A stretch of 64,000 bases of DNA from Mucilaginibacter mallensis (lineage in GTDB: Bacteria; Bacteroidota; Bacteroidia; Sphingobacteriales; Sphingobacteriaceae), in the NCBI RefSeq assembly GCF_900105165.1, contig NZ_LT629740.1, forward strand, positions 1,116,001 through 1,180,000, in the 5' to 3' direction. The notes under the pieces were generated by a model. The model was not told where the DNA came from. It did no database searches and saw only the letters and a program-made list of their open reading frames with translations. Positions 44,228 to 52,541 of this stretch are shown piece after piece. The position numbers and the translations under genes were made by a program. Each line of letters begins with the position of its first letter. Within the stretch, counting starts at the first letter, position 1.

Positions 44228-45349
44228 TCAGAAAAACAGCTCGGATGCTATATGATCGGCATATAGCTTTCCTTTTGGGGTGAGGGAAATAATATTATTA
44301 TTTTTTGTTAGCCATTCCTTATTAAAATACTCATCAGCAGCAATTAATAGCTGATTACCCGATGCAGCGGCTATATTGTTCAGCTTATCCAGATCGAGCC
44401 CCCAGATGGTACGTAAGGAGGTCATGATGTACTCGTTCAAGCGGTCAGCTTCGGTTAGTACTTCTGTTTCTGCGGGTAGTTTATCTGTAATAATGGCTTC
44501 AATATATTTTGTATTATTGGCTATGTTCCACTGCCGCGTCTCGCCATTATAGGAGTGTGCCGATGGGCCTATACCCAGATATTTTACACCTTTCCAGTAA
44601 TTAGAGTTATGCCGGGAATAAAAGCCTGGCTTGCAAAAGTTCGAGATCTCGTAATGTTCAAAGCCTTGCAGTTGCATAATGTCTGTCATGTACGTAAACT
44701 GCGCCGCGCTTTGCTCATCATTCATGGCGGGTTGTTTTTTCTTGCGGATGAATAATGCCAGGGCGGTTTGGGGTTCAACCGTCATAGAATAGGCTGATAT
44801 ATGGGGCACGCCCAGTTCAAAAACCTTATCTAAATTAAATTTCCATTTTTGATCGGTAAGCAGGGGATAGCCATAGATCAGGTCGACGGTCAGATTTTCA
44901 AAACCGATATCCTGCGCCCTTTTTACCGATGCTTCGGCCTCGGCGCTGCGGTGTACGCGGTTCATCCATTGCAAATCATCATCAAAAAATGATTGCAAGC
45001 CAATACTGAACCTGTTTACAGGTGTATGCCTCAGCGATTGTAATTTTAGCTTATCCAGATCGTCTGGGTTAGCCTCAAGGGTGATCTCGGCATCAGCTGC
45101 TACAGTATGTATGCCGGTAATAGTATTGATAATAAGGCCTATTTCGCTTTCATTTAACAGGGAGGGGGTGCCGCCGCCAAAGTAAATAGTTTCAATAGTT
45201 TCGCCGCTTAAGTAATTCTTTTGCAGGTGTATTTCCTTTATTAAGGCCTGCAAAAGCTCGTCCTTATATTTAAAAGATGTGTTGAAATGGAAATCGCAAT
45301 AATGGCAAGCCTGCTTGCAAAAAGGAATATGTATGTAGATGCCTGCCAT
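44228..45349 (-). CDS. hemW: HemW-type radical SAM protein
   Basis: HemW is a haem-chaperone-type radical SAM protein related to coproporphyrinogen dehydrogenase HemN. The 373-residue protein carries the iron-sulfur motif CKQACHYC (Cys11, 15, 18) in IHIPFCKQACHYCDF. Later come the GGGTPS SAM-binding turn, a TLEANPDD strand, and the C-terminal HemN_C domain ending in a winged-helix-like RLNEYIMTSLRTIWGLDL. It lacks the extra N-terminal segment of true HemN. The gene is alone, transcribed towards the fasciclin gene. Confidence 0.92.
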   Translation of the reverse strand: MAGIYIHIPFCKQACHYCDFHFNTSFKYKDELLQALIKEIHLQKNYLSGETIETIYFGGGTPSLLNESEIGLIINTITGIHTVAADAEITLEANPDDLDKLKLQSLRHTPVNRFSIGLQSFFDDDLQWMNRVHRSAEAEASVKRAQDIGFENLTVDLIYGYPLLTDQKWKFNLDKVFELGVPHISAYSMTVEPQTALALFIRKKKQPAMNDEQSAAQFTYMTDIMQLQGFEHYEISNFCKPGFYSRHNSNYWKGVKYLGIGPSAHSYNGETRQWNIANNTKYIEAIITDKLPAETEVLTEADRLNEYIMTSLRTIWGLDLDKLNNIAAASGNQLLIAADEYFNKEWLTKNNNIISLTPKGKLYADHIASELFF

Positions 45350-45517
45350 TTGGCAAAGGTATTGATAAGCAGTTAATAAATAGGCTTCATACGTCGTTGC
45401 AGCTATTAATGTTTTTTCAAAAAAATCTTAACTAAAATAAACTAATAATTATATTCGGTATAGTCACCTTAATTACTCTTTTTTAACTGAAATAAATGTT
45501 TTCAAACGTATAAAGAA

Positions 45518-46357
45518 ATGGAAAATAAAATAGTTCAACAGATCAAAAACCTTTTTGCCGGCGCTGACGAAAGAAACTGGCAAAAAGTTGAAGCAACTAT
45601 GAATGATATTGTATTGTTAGATTATTCATCAATGACAGGTATTGCTGCAACTAATCTCAGTCCAAATTACATAACCACTGCTTGGGCAGCCTTTTTACCC
45701 GGATTTGATAGAACCAACCATAACTTATCGGGCTTCATTGTAAAAATAAATGGCAATGACGCGGCCGCTCATTATCCAGGGAAAGCAGACCATTTTCTCA
45801 ACCATGAGATTTGGGTAGTGAAAGGAACCTACGATACGAAATTGAAATTAGTAAATAGAAATTGGCTTATTACAGAACACAAATTTAATTTCACTCAACA
45901 AAGTGGAAATATCAATTTACCTGCTTTGGCCACTCAAAAAATGCAAAAACAAGTATTGATAGAGCAAAATAGAAAAATGGTTGATAACTTCTTTGTGGCA
46001 CTGGAAACCCCAAAATTTGAAATGCTTAAAGAGTTATTCGCCATAAATGGGAAACAACTAAATCCTTATTCACCCGAGGGCTTCCCAAAAAGTTTCGATG
46101 GTGCAGAAGGCATTTACAAACAATATAGTGGCCTGGTGGAAACCTTCGGCCAGATGCGTTTTCCCAGAGAGATATTTGCAACGGAAGACCCGAATTTCTT
46201 CTTTGTGAAGTTCAGAGGGAAAATCGAGATCAAGTCAGGAGGGAAATATGAGAATGACTACCTGGGAACTTTCAAACTGAAGGATAACAAGATCATTGAA
46301 TACACAGAGTACTTCAACCAATTGGTAATGGCAAAAGCATTTGGGATTGCTTTATAG
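45518..46357 (+). CDS. Tandem NTF2/SnoaL-like protein
   Basis: The 279-residue cytosolic protein has two alpha/beta-cone domains. The first (1-130) opens with a helix VQQIKNLFAGADERNWQKVEA. The second (about 145-279) opens with KMVDNFFVALETPKFEMLKELFA and ends in strands KFRGKIEIKSGGKYENDY and FKLKDNKIIEYTEYFNQL. Both match the SnoaL/NTF2-like fold, which covers small isomerases, hydrolases and binding proteins. No catalytic residues can be fixed and no operon partner is present. Its flanks, 168 bases before and 590 after, hold no recognised gene. Confidence 0.82.
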   Translation: MENKIVQQIKNLFAGADERNWQKVEATMNDIVLLDYSSMTGIAATNLSPNYITTAWAAFLPGFDRTNHNLSGFIVKINGNDAAAHYPGKADHFLNHEIWVVKGTYDTKLKLVNRNWLITEHKFNFTQQSGNINLPALATQKMQKQVLIEQNRKMVDNFFVALETPKFEMLKELFAINGKQLNPYSPEGFPKSFDGAEGIYKQYSGLVETFGQMRFPREIFATEDPNFFFVKFRGKIEIKSGGKYENDYLGTFKLKDNKIIEYTEYFNQLVMAKAFGIAL

Positions 46358-46816
46358 TATTTTATCATGTTCCTGAATTAGGTTTCCAAAGTTCTACCGT
46401 TTTCCACGAACAGAGTTTAGTAAATGGGAACAGCCTCAAAATATCCTTTTTATTGAAAACAGATATTGTCTCCTGTCCGGCGAACTATATCAGGATTTTT
46501 ATATGCAGTGTTACTTATTTGTTACTTTTTGAATGTAACTAATTGTGTAACTGTTGTTAATTCTATGCCTGCCACGCTTTTATAATAGCTTAAATGAGGG
46601 GAAACTGCAATAGAATAAAATGAATATACAGCTCATTGTTAGCTGTTTTTTATTTTACTCAGTTGTTATTTTTCAACTTCAATGAGTAACAAAAGTAATA
46701 AATAGAAGATGACTTGATTAACATATGAATTTTCCCGACTGCGGCTTGCGAAATTTTGATTGTAGACCAGGAAACTCCTTTTTCGGAAATTCACTTAGGC
46801 TGTTGAAATATTGTCA

Positions 46817-46832
46817 ACGCTAACGTTAGAAT
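46817..46832. promoter_or_regulatory. LacI-family operator-like palindrome, distal
   Basis: ACGCTAACGTTAGAAT matches 12 of 16 positions of the LacI/PurR-family consensus ACGCAAACGTTTGCGT, including the left ACGC and the central AACGTT. Its centre is 31 bases from the next palindrome, three helical turns. Confidence 0.5.
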
Positions 46833-46847
46833 GCCTTTTATATTGAA

Positions 46848-46863
46848 ATACAAACGTTTGCGT
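46848..46863. promoter_or_regulatory. LacI-family operator-like palindrome, proximal
   Basis: ATACAAACGTTTGCGT matches 14 of 16 positions of the LacI/PurR consensus. It lies 86 bases before the sigma-factor start. No LacI-family gene is in the window. Confidence 0.6.
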
Positions 46864-46948
46864 AGATTTTGTGGTCCTGAAAATTAGGAAGTATCGCTTG
46901 GTGCAGTTAATTTCAATTATTAAAACCTAATAAAAGACTATAATATTG

Positions 46949-47548
46949 ATGAAAAATTCTGAGCTTCTTGCTGATGAAAAGGTGCTGCTTGCACGGGTCG
47001 CATCCGGAGACAGCAATGCCTATGCTCGGATTTATACTTTTTATACGCCTTTAATATATCGTTTTATATATCCTTTTACTAATGCCTCTAAAGAACATAC
47101 TGAAGAAATAATTCAGGATATATTTTTGAAAATATGGATGCGTAAGGAAACATTGATTGGATTAAGGTCATTTGAAGCTTATTTATTTAAGATGGCTAAA
47201 CATCAATTAATTGATGCCCGTAAGCGTGATCAATGTTTGCAAAAAATTATGGGTCAACTGGGCTATCAGGAAGAACCGATGGACTCACCTTCAGATAATA
47301 ACCTGATATATTCAGAATATTTAAATTCAGCTAAAGCTGCAATTGGTTCATTAACTCCTCAACGGAAAAAAATATTTGATATGCGTACTCAGCAGGATAT
47401 GACCATTGATGAAATTGCCGGCTCTTTGAATATAACCAGGTCTGCTGTAAAAAAACAACTGTATGAAGCTATTAATTTCATAAAACAGCATCTCCATTAC
47501 CATACAGACTGGCCTCTTTTATTTCTATTGATCGCCTGCTTTTTTTAA
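46949..47548 (+). CDS. FecI-type ECF RNA polymerase sigma factor of the utilisation locus
   Basis: The 199-residue protein has sigma region 2 at about 20-90 (EEIIQDIFLKIWMRKETL, then SFEAYLFKMAKHQLIDARKR) and region 4 at about 130-190 (LTPQRKKIFDMRTQQDMTIDEIA, then a recognition helix in LNITRSAVKKQLYEAI). It belongs to the Bacteroidota group paired with FecR and SusC. ATG at 46949 is chosen over the TTG at 46946. The C-terminal tail HYHTDWPLLFLLIACFF is hydrophobic, unusual for a cytosolic sigma factor. The FecR gene follows after 82 bases, as expected for a switch controlled by substrate at the outer membrane. Confidence 0.92.
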   Translation: MKNSELLADEKVLLARVASGDSNAYARIYTFYTPLIYRFIYPFTNASKEHTEEIIQDIFLKIWMRKETLIGLRSFEAYLFKMAKHQLIDARKRDQCLQKIMGQLGYQEEPMDSPSDNNLIYSEYLNSAKAAIGSLTPQRKKIFDMRTQQDMTIDEIAGSLNITRSAVKKQLYEAINFIKQHLHYHTDWPLLFLLIACFF

Positions 47549-47630
47549 AATACAACTCATTTTATTTTTATTATAAAAACAAGGTGTACTTTTTTACATG
47601 CTGTTCGTCTTCTATATAATTAGAGGATAA

Positions 47631-48821
47631 ATGATACAACAGGAAATTATACTTTTCTTAGAGAAATTTGCAAATGGAACTATAACGGTCGCCGAACAGG
47701 AGGAATTTATGGAACTGATTTCAACCCTCGACCTTAAAGAATATGAGCAAATACTCGAATCTTACCAGGGAATTCTGAAGCATTATCCGGTAAACAGTAT
47801 TACTGACGCTGATTTGCTTGCTAAAATTGAGAACCGGATTGATAAATATGAAAAACCTAATACAATAGTTACCCTATTCTCCACCTGGGGGAAAATAGCC
47901 GCTGCCGCTTCCATCTTATTATTCATTTCAATTGGCGGGTACTTTTTATGGCATAAACAAGCACCCGGTAAGCAAATCGTCCATAATCAACCGCTGCATA
48001 ATGATATCGCCCCTGGCGGCAACAAAGCTATATTGATTTTAGCTAGTGGAAAACAGATTGTTTTGACCGGTGCAAAAAATGGGACCTTAGCAAAACAAGG
48101 TGCAATTACCATTAGCAAAACCAGTAACGGGCAAGTAGTTTATACAGATGCCTCAACTGCCGCTCAAAACACAGCATTTATAAGCTACAACTCAATAGAA
48201 ACACCGCGAGGCGGTCAGTACCATCTTACTTTAGCCGATGGCACCAATGTTTGGTTAAATGCAGCATCCTCTATAAAATACCCAACTGCCTTTACCGGTA
48301 ATGAACGCCGGGTAGAGATTACCGGAGAAGCTTATTTTGAAGTGAAACACGATGCAGCCAAACCTTTCAGGGTCATCTGCAACGGTCAAATAGTCGAAGA
48401 TTTAGGGACACACTTTAATATCAATGCTTACAGCGATGAAAGTGCAGTTAAGACCACTTTGCTTGAGGGGAGTGTAGCAGTGACATCAGTAGGTAAAAAT
48501 AAAATACTTAAACCTGGTGAACAGGCACAGTTGGAGAACGGGGATATTCACCTGGCTAACGTAGATGTAGATGAAATGGTCGCATGGAAAAACGGATTGT
48601 TTGACTTTAAAGACGCAAATATCGGAATCGTTATGAGACAACTGGCGCGTTGGTATGATGTAGATGTAGAATATGAGGGGAAAATACCTGACATATTATT
48701 TACAGGGAAACTGCACAGGGATATAAATGCCGCACAAATTTTGGATATGCTGAGTTACTTTAAAGTTCACTTTAAGATTGAAAACGAGGGCGTCAAAAAG
48801 AAGATCATAGTAATGCCTTAA
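47631..48821 (+). CDS. FecR-type anti-sigma factor with DUF4974 C-terminus
   Basis: The 396-residue protein binds the sigma factor with its N-terminal helical part (residues 1-85), crosses the inner membrane once at about 89-107 (AAAASILLFISIGGYFLW), and exposes a FecR domain to the periplasm (TPRGGQYHLTLADGTNVWLN, then RVEITGEAYFEVKHD). The last 75 residues form the DUF4974 module (FDFKDANIGIVMRQLARWYDVDVEY). This module is expected to contact the STN domain of the transporter. The gene lies between the sigma factor and SusC genes. Confidence 0.93.
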   Translation: MIQQEIILFLEKFANGTITVAEQEEFMELISTLDLKEYEQILESYQGILKHYPVNSITDADLLAKIENRIDKYEKPNTIVTLFSTWGKIAAAASILLFISIGGYFLWHKQAPGKQIVHNQPLHNDIAPGGNKAILILASGKQIVLTGAKNGTLAKQGAITISKTSNGQVVYTDASTAAQNTAFISYNSIETPRGGQYHLTLADGTNVWLNAASSIKYPTAFTGNERRVEITGEAYFEVKHDAAKPFRVICNGQIVEDLGTHFNINAYSDESAVKTTLLEGSVAVTSVGKNKILKPGEQAQLENGDIHLANVDVDEMVAWKNGLFDFKDANIGIVMRQLARWYDVDVEYEGKIPDILFTGKLHRDINAAQILDMLSYFKVHFKIENEGVKKKIIVMP

Positions 48822-48969
48822 CCTTATCAATAAACAACCAATTATTAATTATTAAACCAAAAAGAAGATGAAAAAACAATTACGAACCTAGCATTAAACC
48901 AGCAAGGTTAACCCCAAAATAGATTGAATCTCTTTTACAAGATTTAAAAAAGAGGTGAAATGTAAAAAA

Positions 48970-49033
48970 CCGCAGAGGTGAGTCGAAGCACCTCTACGGA
49001 ATTATATGGGTTAACCCTCCCGATACTATCGGG
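48970..49033 (+). promoter_or_regulatory. Two hairpins in the FecR-SusC intergenic leader
   Basis: CCGCAGAGGTG pairs with CACCTCTACGG (48970-48999, one mismatch) and CCCGAT pairs with ATCGGG (49019-49033), the second followed by five A residues rather than T. A seven-codon frame, ATG AAA AAA CAA TTA CGA ACC TAG, occurs at 48868-48891. The 265-base leader may act as an attenuator or stabiliser for susCD. Function is inferred. Confidence 0.5.
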
Positions 49034-49086
49034 AAAAACAATTTGGTCAAACTATCTTAATGTATTAACCCAATTTTTACAAAAGT

Positions 49087-52000
49087 ATGAAATTTAATGA
49101 TTACTCTATGGCTATGCCCAAGGCATGGCTACCACCCAAATTATTTCTGGTTATGAAATTAACTGTGGTTTTTTTGATTATGGCATTCATGCAGGTCTAT
49201 GCCAAAAGTTATAGCCAACAAATAAACCTTAACGAAAGAAATGCCTCTTTGGAAAAAGTTTTGCATTCAATTGAGAAACAAACAGGATATGTATTTTTAT
49301 ATACTAACCAAGGTATAAAGGAAACAATTGTAACCGTGAACGTTACCAATGGTTCAATTGATGAAACATTGAAAGCTTGTCTTAACAATACTGCAATAGC
49401 TTTTAAAATAGTTGATAAAAATATTTTACTAAAGCTTGACGAACCTTCTCCCGGAGATAAAACATCAAGTTCGTCAGTTCAGCCTATTGATATTCATGGA
49501 AAAGTAACTGATACTGCAGGTTTGGTGTTACCAGGTGTGAACGTGCGTATAAAAGGCACTTCAAAGGGCACTGTTACCGACACTAAAGGCGAATACACGA
49601 TAAAAGCGGATGCTGATGCGGTTTTGGTGTTTTCATTTATAGGCTATAAACCTGTTGAAATGCCTGTTCAAAACCATTTGGAAATTAACGTAACTTTAAA
49701 AGGAGGGGTTGCCTCATTGAATGATGTAGTAGTGGTAGGTTATGGTACACAAAGCAAGGCAACTTTAACCACTGCTGTTACGAGTATCAAATCTGATGAA
49801 ATAGCACTTATTCCCACTTCAAACCTATCGAATGTTTTGCAAGGTCGTTTGTCAGGTACTTTTGTATCATCTGGTACAGGTACACCTGGTATTGCATCAG
49901 CTATTACCATCAGAGCGCCGTCTTCCTGGAATTCTACCGGTCCACTATTTGTAATTGATGGGGTAGTTCGTGATGCAACAAGTTTTAACGCATTAGACCC
50001 TAACGAAGTAGCTAGCATAACAGTATTGAAAGATGCTGCTTCCTCTGCTATTTATGGTTCACGTTCTTCAGACGGGGTAATACTTGTAACCACCAAAACC
50101 GGTAAAAAAGGGAAGCCGGTTATTCAATTTAATTCCATATTTAGTACGGATAGAACTGGAGAGCTACCTCAGTTTATGCCTTTTGCCGCAGGTATTGACC
50201 TCACCAATGCAGTTAATGGGGGGATTTCAGCAGCAGAAAAAGCAAATGCGCTCAAAATAAATCCTGATGGAAGGATGTGGTATAATGCTGTTTATAAAAA
50301 CCCTAATACTCAAAAATACGCATTGAGTGTATCAGGCGGGGATGATTTTGTTACCTACTACCTTGGCGCATCTTATTATGATGAAAATGGTTTTTTACCA
50401 CAGGTTTGGTATAATAAACTCAATCTGAGAGGCAATATTCAAGCTAAATTAAGTAAGGACCTGACAGTGGGTTTAAATTTAAGCAATAGTGATGGAGACC
50501 GTAACCGGTTTAATTTCACCTATGATTATGGCTCTGCTGATTTAAATAACCTTTGGGGTAAATTGTTGTATTTTTTCCCGTTTACGCCGCCATATATCAA
50601 TGGCCTTCCTGTTAACCCGGGATGGTTGGGTAACCCTATTGAGATGATGAAAGACGGTGGTTCATGGAACAACACTAACCAACAACTTGACGCGTTGGTT
50701 GATGCCGAATATAAGATTTCAGCTGTACCGGGATTGTCTGTTAAAGGATCTTATAGCAGAAACATTGATAATAGTTATATTAAAAACTTTGCACAACAGC
50801 AAACCCTTTACAATTTTCAAACTACAGGGACTAATAATCTCATCTGGACAGATAAAGTGCTGGGCTCACAGTTAAGTGGTGATCCGGGTACACCTTACTA
50901 TGGTAACGAATACACCAAAACAAATTCTTATCAATTAAATGCTCAGATAAATTATGACCATTCATTTGGGAATCATCATATCTCAGCCTTTGCAGGATAC
51001 GAGCAGTATGAATATGATTCTAATTATTTTTCAATGTATCACAATAATTTCCCGCTCGTTGCAATCGATCAATTTTTTGCAACCAGCCAAAATCCGAACG
51101 ATGTGACCACAAGTGGTAATGAGGTTCAGAACGGGAGGTTATCTTATATAGGAAGATTGAACTATGATTATGCCGGAAAGTATTTATTCTCTTCGTCTAT
51201 TCGTAGAGATGGTTCTATGAATTTTGCCCCTAACCAGCGGTGGGGATGGTTTCCTTCTATATCAACCGGTTGGGTGATTTCGAGAGAGAACTTTTTCCAA
51301 AATAGTAACGTTCACAATTTTATTGATCTGCTGAAACTACGCTTTTCCTTTGGCTCCACCGGTAATGATGCTATTGCCGGTACTACAGGTCCAACCTGGG
51401 CATGGCAGGAACAGTATAATATACAATCAAGTACTTATTATTTAGGCAATCCGAGTACAACCGCACCTATATTAGCCTATGGCGGTATCCCTAATCCTAA
51501 CCTTACCTGGGAAAGATCAAACTCGTACGATGCGGGTATTGATGTGCAGTTCCTAAAGAACTTCACTTTTACTACAGAGTTTTGGACGAAACATACTTAT
51601 GACATCCTTGGAGCGCGTGTGCTTGCACTGCCGGTTGAATTTGGCGGCAGTTTTCCGGAAGTTAACTATGGCATAATGAATGCACACGGTTTGGAAGTTG
51701 ACCTGGCATACCATAACAAAATTGGAAGTGATTTCTCTTATGCCGTTAAAGGCAATTTCGGCCTGGCCGAAACGAAAGTGATCAAGGAGGATGTGGCTCC
51801 GGGTACTCAAGCTGTGAATAACCCGAATGGCAAACCACTGGGTTACTTCACCGGCCTTGAGGCTACCGGTATCATTCGTACACAGGCACAGCTGAACGCA
51901 TTGCCTACAGGTTATACCATTAATGGTGCTGTTCCACAATTGGGAATGATGAATTTTAAAGATGTGAGCGGTCCTAATGGTGTGCCTGATGGTAAAATTG

Positions 52001-52518
52001 ATGGTTACGACAATGTTGTACTTTCTAACCACCTTGGTGCTGCTAACGCGCCTATATCATATGGCGTATTAATTAATTTAGTATACAAAAGGTTTACTTT
52101 AGATATGCAGTTTGCAGGGCTTGCCGGCTTTCAAAACAGTTATAATGATCCCTGGGGCAGAAACTTTGGTGGCGGCGGGCTAGTTCCTCTTTATCATGCC
52201 AATTCATGGTCACCATCAAATCCGAATGGTACAACTCCTGAAATTTTCCCTTGGGGAGATGCAAGAGCAACATATGTTCCCAATTCGTCATTTAATACTT
52301 TTAATGCAGGTTTTGTAAGAATGAAATATCTGAATTTTGGCTACAACCTTCCCGAAGGATTGTTGAAGAAATTGGGCGTGCATACAGCTCAGATATTTGC
52401 TTCAGGAACTAATTTATTTTGTTTAACACCATTTAAATTTTATGACCCGGAGGTTTATCAATTTATGAGCTATCCAGAGATGAAGACATTTTCATTAGGA
52501 CTTAATGTTAAGTTCTAA
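49087..52518 (+). CDS. SusC/RagA-type TonB-dependent transporter with STN domain
   Basis: A 1143-residue outer-membrane glycan importer. After a signal-like segment to about residue 44, an STN domain (about 45-117, QINLNERNASLEKVLHSIEK) can signal to FecR. A CarboxypepD_reg-like beta-sandwich follows at about 134-205 (IDIHGKVTDTAGLVLPGVNV), a TonB box VVVVGYG at 214-220, a plug at about 225-330, then the beta-barrel ending SLGLNVKF. The STN domain identifies it as the transducer of the FecI/FecR pair directly upstream. The SusD gene follows after 23 bases. Confidence 0.96.
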   Translation: MKFNDYSMAMPKAWLPPKLFLVMKLTVVFLIMAFMQVYAKSYSQQINLNERNASLEKVLHSIEKQTGYVFLYTNQGIKETIVTVNVTNGSIDETLKACLNNTAIAFKIVDKNILLKLDEPSPGDKTSSSSVQPIDIHGKVTDTAGLVLPGVNVRIKGTSKGTVTDTKGEYTIKADADAVLVFSFIGYKPVEMPVQNHLEINVTLKGGVASLNDVVVVGYGTQSKATLTTAVTSIKSDEIALIPTSNLSNVLQGRLSGTFVSSGTGTPGIASAITIRAPSSWNSTGPLFVIDGVVRDATSFNALDPNEVASITVLKDAASSAIYGSRSSDGVILVTTKTGKKGKPVIQFNSIFSTDRTGELPQFMPFAAGIDLTNAVNGGISAAEKANALKINPDGRMWYNAVYKNPNTQKYALSVSGGDDFVTYYLGASYYDENGFLPQVWYNKLNLRGNIQAKLSKDLTVGLNLSNSDGDRNRFNFTYDYGSADLNNLWGKLLYFFPFTPPYINGLPVNPGWLGNPIEMMKDGGSWNNTNQQLDALVDAEYKISAVPGLSVKGSYSRNIDNSYIKNFAQQQTLYNFQTTGTNNLIWTDKVLGSQLSGDPGTPYYGNEYTKTNSYQLNAQINYDHSFGNHHISAFAGYEQYEYDSNYFSMYHNNFPLVAIDQFFATSQNPNDVTTSGNEVQNGRLSYIGRLNYDYAGKYLFSSSIRRDGSMNFAPNQRWGWFPSISTGWVISRENFFQNSNVHNFIDLLKLRFSFGSTGNDAIAGTTGPTWAWQEQYNIQSSTYYLGNPSTTAPILAYGGIPNPNLTWERSNSYDAGIDVQFLKNFTFTTEFWTKHTYDILGARVLALPVEFGGSFPEVNYGIMNAHGLEVDLAYHNKIGSDFSYAVKGNFGLAETKVIKEDVAPGTQAVNNPNGKPLGYFTGLEATGIIRTQAQLNALPTGYTINGAVPQLGMMNFKDVSGPNGVPDGKIDGYDNVVLSNHLGAANAPISYGVLINLVYKRFTLDMQFAGLAGFQNSYNDPWGRNFGGGGLVPLYHANSWSPSNPNGTTPEIFPWGDARATYVPNSSFNTFNAGFVRMKYLNFGYNLPEGLLKKLGVHTAQIFASGTNLFCLTPFKFYDPEVYQFMSYPEMKTFSLGLNVKF

Positions 52519-52541
52519 ATCTAAAATTTATTAAAAAATTT

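Larger units (their letters stand above)
46358..46948. other. Long AT-rich upstream region of the utilisation locus
   Basis: The 590 bases have no gene, terminator or dispersed repeat that I can support. They hold the two LacI-type palindromes listed separately, close to their right end. The promoter for the sigma factor should lie between these palindromes and its start codon. Confidence 0.6.

Noticed and set aside
48868..48891. Seven-codon frame in the SusC leader as a gene
   Set aside because: Too short to call; kept only as part of the leader finding.
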